A stretch of 5,863 nt of DNA from an uncultured euryarchaeote. Its GTDB lineage: Archaea > Thermoplasmatota > Poseidoniia > Poseidoniales > Poseidoniaceae. The stretch lies in assembly GCA_937897005.1 (NCBI GenBank), contig CALCOQ010000122.1, positions 1 to 5,863 on the forward strand, in the 5' to 3' direction. The position numbers and the translations under genes were made by a program. The notes under the pieces are model-generated. The model saw only the letters and a program-made list of their open reading frames with translations, was not told where the DNA came from and ran no database searches. Below, one piece after another: positions 1 through 5,683 of this stretch; position 1 is the first letter of the stretch, and each line of letters begins with the position of its first letter.

Positions 1-11
1 CATCCTATGGA

Positions 12-605
12 ATGGCATTCTTCATGTTCATCGTGTTAATCGTTGGACTCAATTCAATGTCGTGGTACAGTGCAAATGCTGAACATGAAGAAGATGGGTT
101 TTTTGGTCCAATTACAATATCCATGGATGTTGGTGTAGGACTAAGTGAAATGGAAATGAAAGTTTCTGGTTTTATGGATTTGGGAATGGTGGCTCCCCTG
201 GATGAATGTGATGAAGCGGGTATGAGTGAGGATGGTATCTCTTGCAGCGCCCTTTCGACAGCAGGTACCATCAACAGCATTTTCATAATTCTCTCATTGG
301 TTTCAATCATTGTTTTGTTGATTTTTTCCACAGGCCGAGGATTTGGGGGGTTTTCCACCGGCGTTCTTGATGAGAAATCTGGCTTGATTGAAAAAATGAG
401 TTGGTTGATTGCGGTTGCTTCAATCAATCTGGGAACTCTGTTGTATGGAATGATTGTTGGCTTTCAATCTCACTTTGGAGAACCATATGAAGAAGGACTA
501 GGGGGCATGTGGTGGATGATGTTCTTGTTTTCATTGCTTTTTGCTGCGATTGTTTACAATGAAAGAATCCAGGCGCTGATTTCTTCAGTCAAGAATAGGA
601 ACTGA
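12..605 (+). CDS. Four-span membrane protein of unknown function, 5' end possibly outside window
   Basis: I do not recognise a named family. The 197-residue product has a hydrophobic segment at its very start (about 1-15), a soluble loop of about 70 residues (16-85), then three more hydrophobic segments (about 86-106, 128-150 and 164-182) and a short basic tail ending NRN. The loop is acidic (EHEED, DECDE) and carries two cysteines, C66 and C78, which could form a disulfide if the loop lies outside the cell. A Trp-Tyr pair (W18, Y19) follows the first span. This layout resembles small tetraspan proteins, but that is topology only, not homology. The reading frame stays open upstream of the ATG at 12 to the window edge (codons for Ser-Tyr-Gly), and no Shine-Dalgarno is visible, so the true start may lie outside the window. 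The stop is TGA, directly abutting the stop of the minus-strand gene that follows. Coding is likely; function is unknown. Confidence 0.75.
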   Translation: MAFFMFIVLIVGLNSMSWYSANAEHEEDGFFGPITISMDVGVGLSEMEMKVSGFMDLGMVAPLDECDEAGMSEDGISCSALSTAGTINSIFIILSLVSIIVLLIFSTGRGFGGFSTGVLDEKSGLIEKMSWLIAVASINLGTLLYGMIVGFQSHFGEPYEEGLGGMWWMMFLFSLLFAAIVYNERIQALISSVKNRN

Positions 606-2417
606 TCATTGGTTGTTTGCCGCATCTGGAGATTGAGGAGTGGCCAATACTTCGGCTTCAGTTCGGTCGATGTATGGTAAAGACAAGGCCGACGAATCGT
701 CCATCATCACATGGATCGGACAAGAACAAGCAGGGGCGAGATAATCCTCTCCGGTACTGGTCAACAGCAAGCGAATTCCATGGCCGGCTGGAAGAATTGC
801 ATCAATGCCTTGGAATTCCATCATCATTACAACTTCTTGACCGGAGATGACGGTCTGCGGTTCATATCCGCCTGCGTGGTATCGAATATCCATCGTTGCA
901 TGACCCAGCCGCAAACCCGTCTCAGCATCTTGCATCTCAACGAATATCTGCCCCCCATCACCAGTAGCGTGAACTGTCAAGTGAAGTCTGGAAAGGCCTG
1001 AGATGTGAATGTCAGACTCAAATCCTGGACAATCGACGGTTGCTGCTCCAGTATTGCCAACATTTCCAAGCACCGGCGCCCCTCCAATGGTATCTCCTTG
1101 AGATGAACACTGGTCCAATGTGACTGTACTCCATTCGATGTCTTGCGGCGGCCATGTCTGTTCTATTCTCCACTGTCCATCATTACGCTGGATCTGAGCA
1201 TTGAACTCGGGTTGCGGGCCGATGCCCTTGAGATAATATTCAAACCATTCAAACAAATCCTGAGCCCAGTCCCATCTGGTCATGTTGTCTCTCGCCTCAC
1301 CTCCATATCCGCTGTCTTGTGCATTGTGCTTGCTCCATTGGTCAGGGTAATTGTGCTCCCACTGGCCAAGGATGCCGCGGACCTCGAAACCTGCATCAAC
1401 GTAATCCTGATACCAATTGTAGCCGATGGGGCCCCCGAACACTTGGTGTGGATCAACATTCCAATCCTGCATTCCTTGTACCCAATACACCGAGCCGTTC
1501 CAATTATCGAATGCCTTGTCTATGTGGCTTCGTTCATCGTAATAATTCTCCATGTATGGGTCCAACTCGCCCATACCATAGGTGACCGGTCCTGCGAACA
1601 GACCTTCAGCAATGTCGGGGCAGATGTTGTCAAGGTCCTCCGCGTTGTAATCGACCGTACTGGAGAAATAATTCATGTGCATGACCTGCGATCTGGCTTC
1701 CGCACTTCCATTCTTGTAAAGCAATGGATGAAGAGCTGTTGTACCGGAGATTGGGACTATCGTCTTCAGATATTCACTACCGATGGCCGCCGCTTCCCAT
1801 TGGGTTGCTCCTTCGTAAGATTTCCCATATAGACCAACGTGCCCATTACTCCAGTTCTGTGAGCCAAGCCATTCCACTGCATGATGAATCCCTAGTCCCT
1901 CACCAGCACCACGATAATCAAAACAGCCACTGGAGAGTTCGGTACCGAAAACAGATACCTGAGCAAATGCGTATCCATGGGGAATGAAATTCTCGAAAAT
2001 GAATTCACCGCGTCCTGCTCCAACAATTCCTGTATGTCCGGATTCTGAACCTGGTTGACCGTAGGAGAAATATGGGCTGATAATGGCGATGACCGGAACC
2101 TGTTCTCCCTGTTCAGTATTGCTCGGAAGCCAATATGAAAGATGCACTTCTGATTCTGCCGGCCCTGTCTCCCAAATCAAACTGGTATCGACTGTTATGT
2201 AGGCGTCTTGGACATCTAGAGCGTGGTATGGCCCGGGTTCGAGTACTCGAGAAAATGTATGGGTCATGTTCCATTCAAATTGATGTCGATCCCAGATGCT
2301 GGGGTATGTTTCTGGTTCTTCGGGGGATAATGGTTGGATATCTTCACCAAAGCAGCCGGCAAGAGATGATGAGAGTACGATGATGACCAGAACCATCGCT
2401 GACTGACGCCTTCCCAT
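606..2417 (-). CDS. X-Pro dipeptidyl-peptidase (S15)/CocE-type serine hydrolase, exported lipoprotein
   Basis: The 603-residue product starts at the ATG complementary to 2415-2417. This start places a classic lipoprotein signal at the N-terminus: MGRRQ, a hydrophobic core, then the lipobox SLAGC with C22 as the lipidated residue. The mature part is an alpha/beta hydrolase of the S15/CocE group. The visible motifs are PYFSYG (Y116, oxyanion-hole tyrosine position), SSGCFDYRG, the nucleophile elbow GKSYEG (S200), MQDWNV with the acidic residue D318 (very like PepX), and GQWEHNY with H355. A C-terminal beta-rich region (about 430-603, HLTVHATGDGG onward) fits the PepX C-terminal jelly-roll domain. 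The family cleaves X-Pro dipeptides or acyl esters; which one applies here cannot be told. Several cysteines in the exported part could form disulfides. The likely role is digestion of external peptides or esters at the cell surface. The frame extends to an ATG at 2546, but that would bury the signal peptide and overlap the divergent gene. It lies divergent from the SDR gene. Confidence 0.9.
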   Translation of the reverse strand: MGRRQSAMVLVIIVLSSSLAGCFGEDIQPLSPEEPETYPSIWDRHQFEWNMTHTFSRVLEPGPYHALDVQDAYITVDTSLIWETGPAESEVHLSYWLPSNTEQGEQVPVIAIISPYFSYGQPGSESGHTGIVGAGRGEFIFENFIPHGYAFAQVSVFGTELSSGCFDYRGAGEGLGIHHAVEWLGSQNWSNGHVGLYGKSYEGATQWEAAAIGSEYLKTIVPISGTTALHPLLYKNGSAEARSQVMHMNYFSSTVDYNAEDLDNICPDIAEGLFAGPVTYGMGELDPYMENYYDERSHIDKAFDNWNGSVYWVQGMQDWNVDPHQVFGGPIGYNWYQDYVDAGFEVRGILGQWEHNYPDQWSKHNAQDSGYGGEARDNMTRWDWAQDLFEWFEYYLKGIGPQPEFNAQIQRNDGQWRIEQTWPPQDIEWSTVTLDQCSSQGDTIGGAPVLGNVGNTGAATVDCPGFESDIHISGLSRLHLTVHATGDGGQIFVEMQDAETGLRLGHATMDIRYHAGGYEPQTVISGQEVVMMMEFQGIDAILPAGHGIRLLLTSTGEDYLAPACSCPIHVMMDDSSALSLPYIDRTEAEVLATPQSPDAANNQ

Positions 2418-2505
2418 AGGAAGGCGAGTGGCTCGTCCATCATCAATGGCTCGCAAGCAAGTATTGATGGGCGAATCGTCTTGAATGAGGTTCAGATGGG
2501 CCGTC
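2418..2505. promoter_or_regulatory. Divergent intergenic region, probable promoters for both directions
   Basis: This gap of about 88 bp lies between the start of the S15 lipoprotein gene (minus) and the SDR gene (plus), so promoters for both should fall in or near it. I cannot pick out a convincing archaeal TATA/BRE or a bacterial -35/-10 pair. No good Shine-Dalgarno lies close to either start, which would suit leaderless or short-leader mRNAs. The role is inferred from gene orientation only. If the SDR gene starts at the alternative ATG at 2485, the gap shrinks to 67 bp. Confidence 0.4.
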
Positions 2506-3483
2506 ATGGGCGGACGAATACTGGTCACTGGGGCAGCAGGGTTCATCGGTTCTCATGTTGTCAAACAATTATTGGAACAGGGGGTTTCGGTCAGGGCTAC
2601 GACGAGGAGTCCGGAAAAGGCTGGATTCTTGATGGATATAGGTGACATTGAACTCGTGAAAATGGACTTGATGGATGTTGACTCTGTCAGGGCCGCAGTG
2701 AAGGGGTGTCAAGATATCATTCACTGTGCAGCAGAATTGTACATCGCTTCAAAAAATCCTCAGCGCGATGTATTGGATCCATCCATCAAGGGAGTTCAAA
2801 ACCTTATCATCGCCATGGAAGAGTATGGTGTTGAACGCCTGATCCATACATCATCGATTGCAGCGATTCGAAACACTCACCATAAGAATGGGGTCACGTT
2901 CACAAGCGATGATTGGTGTGACGATGCGAATCTGAAGAACAACCCATATGGATTCGCTAAAACAGAAGCAGAGAGAATCATACGGAAATGGGCAAAGGGA
3001 AAGGAGTGTAGATTGGTCACTATCCACCCCTCGGTGGTCTTTGGAAAACCCCTAGCTCCAAGACATCTTGAAGGTTCGATGTCATACCTCAAACACTTTC
3101 TCAAAGGCCCTCCTTTCGTCCTGAATATTAACATCAATTTCGTTGATGTAAAAGATGTTGCCCGTGCTCACATCAAGGCTCTGGAACAAGGGGTGGATCG
3201 TGGTAGATATATCATACACTCTGGAAATATGTGGATGAATGAAATCGGTTCATTACTGAAAGAACGGTTTCCAGAACGAAAATGGGCCCGAAGAAGATTG
3301 CCTTCTGTTTTCGCATACCTTTTCGCCATCTTCCATCCAAAATTGAATTTTAAAATGTTGAAAGACAGTCTAGGAAAGCATGTTGATTATGATGCCTCGA
3401 CCCAATCTGAATTGATTGGGGATGTGAAGAACACGGAAGATATCATCATTGAAACAATGCGCGACCTGTTATCGCAAGATTGA
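2506..3483 (+). CDS. NAD(P)-dependent extended SDR, dihydroflavonol 4-reductase-like epimerase/dehydratase
   Basis: The 325-residue product is an extended short-chain dehydrogenase/reductase. The N-terminal Rossmann signature is ILVTGAAGFIGSH, with the glycine pattern GxxGxxG at residues 9-15. An Arg after strand 2 (TTRSPEK, R34) suggests NADPH preference. The catalytic serine strand is LIHTSS (S116/S117) and the YxxxK pair is YGFAK (Y148, K152). A Thr-Ser-Asp-Asp-Trp stretch about 14 residues before the tyrosine, followed by NPYGFAKTEAE, resembles the dihydroflavonol reductase/cinnamoyl-CoA reductase/3-beta-HSD branch. The length is normal for the group. The substrate cannot be read from sequence; sugar, isoprenoid and ketone substrates are all possible. 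I chose the ATG at 2506 because it puts the Rossmann strand right at the N-terminus; an in-frame ATG at 2485 would add seven residues. It lies 26 bp upstream of pyrF on the same strand, so they are probably co-transcribed, but there is no obvious pathway link. Confidence 0.88.
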   Translation: MGGRILVTGAAGFIGSHVVKQLLEQGVSVRATTRSPEKAGFLMDIGDIELVKMDLMDVDSVRAAVKGCQDIIHCAAELYIASKNPQRDVLDPSIKGVQNLIIAMEEYGVERLIHTSSIAAIRNTHHKNGVTFTSDDWCDDANLKNNPYGFAKTEAERIIRKWAKGKECRLVTIHPSVVFGKPLAPRHLEGSMSYLKHFLKGPPFVLNININFVDVKDVARAHIKALEQGVDRGRYIIHSGNMWMNEIGSLLKERFPERKWARRRLPSVFAYLFAIFHPKLNFKMLKDSLGKHVDYDASTQSELIGDVKNTEDIIIETMRDLLSQD

Positions 3484-3509
3484 CACACTGAAGGCCGAGA
3501 GAGGGTTTG

Positions 3510-4307
3510 ATGAGCGCTGATGTATGGGGGGCCCGCTGGTCCGCGAATGGCTCGTTGATCGCTCGGCGGTGGATGGAGGCTTGTACCGCTAAGAAAAGTC
3601 TGGTGATTCTTGCCGCTGATCGACAGGACATGGCTGGGTTGAACCAACTTCTGGAGTTGGTACATGAACATGTAGTGGCGCTGAAGACCCATGTTGACCT
3701 TGTCAAAGATTGGACGCCCGAAGCGTGGGGTGCTTTCTGTGCCAAGGCGGAAGGATTTGGGATGCTGATATTCGAAGACCGAAAATTCGCTGATATTGGT
3801 AAAATATCAAAACAACAGATGGGTGGAATATATGATATTCGAAGTTGGGCTGACCTGGTCACTTCTCATCTGATCAGTGGCCCTGATGTTGTTAATGGCT
3901 TACAAGCTGGTTGGGAAGAGGTTTCTCGTGAAGGGGGCATTCTGTTGTTGGCACAGATGAGCAGTAGGGGAAATCTTCTGAATCAAGATTATTCAGATGA
4001 AGTCGTACGGATTGGAAAAGAGCAGGATGGTGTTTTCGGATTCATAGGAAATGGAAGTGAGGCAACAAACATTGCCGCTCTGCGACAACGGCTAGGAGAT
4101 GAGAAAATGATCTGGACGCCTGGAATCAACCTACAGGTTGGTGACGGGGAATTAGGACAACGATATGGGAATCCAAGAGATGCCGTGTTGGCAGGTGCTG
4201 ATGGCATCATAGTTGGAAGTGGGATTCATGGAATGAATGATCCTTGTCATGCTGCGCGGACCTATGCTGATGCGTCATGGCAAGCATTGCTGGAGAGAAA
4301 TGAATGA
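3510..4307 (+). CDS. pyrF: Orotidine 5'-phosphate decarboxylase, eukaryotic (Ura3/UMPS) type
   Basis: This enzyme converts OMP to UMP, the last step of de novo pyrimidine synthesis, in the cytoplasm. The 265-residue TIM barrel aligns by eye almost end to end with yeast Ura3. D37 lies in LAADR, K59 in ALKTHVDL, and the signature FEDRKFADIG supplies D90, K92 and D95, the equivalents of yeast K59, D91, K93 and D96. AQMSSRG matches the pyrimidine-contacting serine loop, and TPGI...LGQRY matches the phosphate-gripper loop (Q217 for yeast Q215). The oddity is the segment IIVGSGI: residue 237 is Ser (codon AGT, 4218-4220) where yeast and human enzymes have the phosphate-binding Arg of IIVGRGL/I. No orotate phosphoribosyltransferase domain is fused. 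The ATG at 3510 fits the Ura3 N-terminus and has GAGAGAGGG just upstream as a plausible Shine-Dalgarno; a TTG one codon earlier is less likely. The stop overlaps the start of the next gene by ATGA. Confidence 0.93.
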   Translation: MSADVWGARWSANGSLIARRWMEACTAKKSLVILAADRQDMAGLNQLLELVHEHVVALKTHVDLVKDWTPEAWGAFCAKAEGFGMLIFEDRKFADIGKISKQQMGGIYDIRSWADLVTSHLISGPDVVNGLQAGWEEVSREGGILLLAQMSSRGNLLNQDYSDEVVRIGKEQDGVFGFIGNGSEATNIAALRQRLGDEKMIWTPGINLQVGDGELGQRYGNPRDAVLAGADGIIVGSGIHGMNDPCHAARTYADASWQALLERNE

Positions 4308-4525
4308 GTTTGCTTTCCTGGGTCTTGGCTGGAATCAGTGCTGGGGGGTTGTGCTGGCTAGCGTACAGGCATTGGTCCAGAATGAATTCATTGGACTCGC
4401 AACTTGCTACTGGGGACCGTTCTTTATTGGATCAATCTCATGTTCATATTGAAGAAGTGATTCAAGCGCCAGCAGGAAGTCAATTGCATGAGCAGCAGAT
4501 GGTCATCGCCGTCAAGAAATCTTGA
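4304..4525 (+). CDS. Small single-span membrane protein, unknown function, coupled to pyrF
   Basis: The 73-residue product is not one I recognise. It opens with a hydrophobic segment (about residues 3-20, containing WVLAGISAGGLCWLA) followed at once by basic residues (YRHWSR), then a polar tail of about 50 residues without further hydrophobic stretches. By the positive-inside rule the tail should face the cytoplasm, giving an N-out, C-in single-span protein. Support for a real gene comes from its ATGA overlap with the pyrF stop, typical of translational coupling, and from its stop lying exactly at the convergent junction with the next gene. There is no recognisable domain, catalytic motif or cysteine pair. 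Its link to pyrimidine synthesis may be only positional. Confidence 0.68.
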   Translation: MSLLSWVLAGISAGGLCWLAYRHWSRMNSLDSQLATGDRSLLDQSHVHIEEVIQAPAGSQLHEQQMVIAVKKS

Positions 4526-4530
4526 TCAAG
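4521..4530. repeat. Perfect 10-bp palindrome at back-to-back convergent stop codons
   Basis: The sequence CTTGATCAAG is its own reverse complement. Its centre TGATCA is the plus-strand TGA stop of the small membrane protein gene joined directly to the TGA stop of the minus-strand receiver gene. The same TGATCA stop-to-stop junction occurs at 603-608, though there the palindrome does not extend further. It is too short and has no T-tract, so I would not call it a terminator. Confidence 0.5.
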
Positions 4531-5272
4531 TGAATTTGAAATAAGAATATGATGCGAATAATTGCCAGCCGACCAGAATGATGATCGTCAGCACTGGAAG
4601 CCACCACAACTTGCTTTTCTTCTTCTTTTTTGCAACCGGATTGATGGGTAGAAGTAATGGTGTTTGGATTTCTTCTTCTGGTGCTGTTTGTATTGGTAAT
4701 TCGGGTAATGGAAGCGGTGGAAGATTGATCATGGGGGCTCCATCTTCCTCTATGGATACCTCGATCACGTCATCTTCCTTCATTGGATGTAACTCATCAA
4801 GATCCTCTAGGCCCGGTGCATCGGGTATCGGGCCAAGGATGGTGTCCCATTTCTCTTCAAGGGAGGTGTCGGTCAATGGCTTCTCCAACCATGCTACTGC
4901 TCCTGCAGAATGGGACGCATCTTCAGCAAGTTCTCTCAGACGACGTGGGGCAAGAAAGACGATTCTGCAATCTCCACCGTGTTCTCTCATCTCAAGTGCC
5001 GCAACGTGCCCATCAAGAGTGGGAATATCCAATGAAATAAGAACGAGTTCGGGTTCATTTCTGATGTAATCATCAACTGCTTTATCGCCATCAGTGCATT
5101 GAATGACATTGAATTCTCGTTGTGTGAAAATCTGTTTCAATCTCATATGGGTCATCTGGTTGTTATCGACCACGAGAACCGTTGGTGCTGATGGGTCATC
5201 CACCTCTCCAACACGGCTCATGTTTCGTCTCAACCCGTTTGGGGTCAAGAAGCGTTCGCAGAATGAGGTCAC
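4526..5272 (-). CDS. Degenerate receiver (REC) domain protein with C-terminal membrane anchor
   Basis: The 248-residue product has a CheY-like receiver fold at about 31-147: TVLVVDNN (strand 1), ELVLISLDIPTLDG (strand 3 and loop), RIVFLAP (strand 4) and WLEKP (strand 5). Only part of the phosphorylation site remains: D36 and K131 are kept, the second acidic residue is N37, the phospho-acceptor position is S80 by register with PxxDG (a nearby D82 is out of register), and the switch Thr/Ser is A108. A linker of about 65 residues, rich in acidic residues and prolines (LPPLPLPELP), leads to a lysine run (KKKKKSK, 215-221) and one hydrophobic span (about 222-243) near the C-terminus. This implies a cytoplasmic receiver held on the membrane by a tail anchor. 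No output or DNA-binding domain is seen. It starts at GTG, overlapping the DUF1844 stop as GTGA; the upstream stretch GAAGAAGAG is a weak ribosome-site candidate. An ATG at 5221 is an alternative start that keeps the whole domain. Confidence 0.85.
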   Translation of the reverse strand: MTSFCERFLTPNGLRRNMSRVGEVDDPSAPTVLVVDNNQMTHMRLKQIFTQREFNVIQCTDGDKAVDDYIRNEPELVLISLDIPTLDGHVAALEMREHGGDCRIVFLAPRRLRELAEDASHSAGAVAWLEKPLTDTSLEEKWDTILGPIPDAPGLEDLDELHPMKEDDVIEVSIEEDGAPMINLPPLPLPELPIQTAPEEEIQTPLLLPINPVAKKKKKSKLWWLPVLTIIILVGWQLFASYSYFKFT

Positions 5273-5649
5273 TCTTCTTCATTTTCAGAAACAAGTTCCT
5301 CGGCAGGGCCATTCTGGGGTTTGGTGAAGGCTTGTCGTGCTATCTCAGCCTCTGCTTCTTCCTTTTCTCGTTGCTTCTTGTACTCCGGGGCTTTGACGAA
5401 TTGCATCTGTAATTCTGATACCACTCCTTTGAGGAGTTGTTCTTCTGTCGAATGGAGGTTCCCTTTCATTTTTTCTTGAAACATGGTAAGAATATCAATC
5501 GCTTCCTTGGCCTCAGTCGGATTCCAATGGGCCGTCCCCTCATGGTCTGCAATGAATCCAAGATTCACCAATGCTGATCGCTGGAACATGTGTATGACTG
5601 TGAACAATCGTGCACCTTGTTCATCGGTGAAGATATCTTCGTCTTCCAT
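5269..5649 (-). CDS. DUF1844 family protein with charged C-terminal tail
   Basis: The 126-residue product matches my memory of the DUF1844 family (small, mostly helical, function unknown). The core at about 15-87 contains FTVIHMFQRSALVNLG, an Asn/Pro-Thr-Glu-Ala stretch, AIDILTMFQEKMKGNL and EEQLLKGVVSELQMQFV. The pattern of an ALVxLG helix, then IDxLxMxQEKxKGNLxxxEExLL and a closing helix, is diagnostic. After the core comes a highly charged segment (KKQREKEEAEAEIARQ, about 91-106), possibly coiled coil, and an acidic end (SENEEE). There is no signal peptide or membrane span. It sits 34 bp downstream of ftsY, and its TGA overlaps the GTG of the receiver gene, so all three are probably one transcript. 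The ATG at 5649-5647 has no clear Shine-Dalgarno. The family assignment is by recognised motif pattern, not a search. Confidence 0.82.
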   Translation of the reverse strand: MEDEDIFTDEQGARLFTVIHMFQRSALVNLGFIADHEGTAHWNPTEAKEAIDILTMFQEKMKGNLHSTEEQLLKGVVSELQMQFVKAPEYKKQREKEEAEAEIARQAFTKPQNGPAEELVSENEEE

Positions 5650-5683
5650 GGGTGGCGCATGAGGCCGTATGCCATGAACCTAC

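Noticed and set aside
5..427. 140-codon minus-strand open frame opposite the first membrane protein
   Set aside because: The product is Ser/Pro/Ile-rich with no domain, and it is antisense to a frame whose product has clear membrane segments.
1143..1832. 229-codon plus-strand open frame inside the S15 gene
   Set aside because: It lies codon-on-codon antisense to the hydrolase, where stops would need TTA, TCA or CTA codons in the real gene. Such frames stay open by chance, and the product resembles no family.
2418..2546. N-terminal extension of the S15 hydrolase to an ATG at 2546
   Set aside because: It would put 43 polar residues ahead of a textbook lipoprotein signal and overlap the start of the divergent SDR gene. 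The ATG at 2417 gives a proper signal peptide.
3507..3509. TTG as the pyrF start
   Set aside because: The ATG directly after it is a better start, fits the Ura3 N-terminus and is better spaced from the purine-rich stretch upstream.
3446..3862. Minus-strand open frame opposite pyrF
   Set aside because: It is antisense to strongly conserved OMP decarboxylase motifs, and its product has no recognisable feature.
4521..4530. Bidirectional intrinsic terminator at the convergent junction
   Set aside because: The palindrome is only 10 bp, leaves no loop, and has no adjoining T-tract on either strand.
4578..5069. 163-codon plus-strand open frame opposite the receiver gene
   Set aside because: The translation is low-complexity Ser/Gly/Arg, while the minus strand encodes a recognisable receiver domain.
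5650..5683. Promoter or separate small gene between ftsY and the DUF1844 gene
   Set aside because: Only 34 bp, with no recognisable promoter element and no open frame of its own; it is best read as a within-operon spacer.
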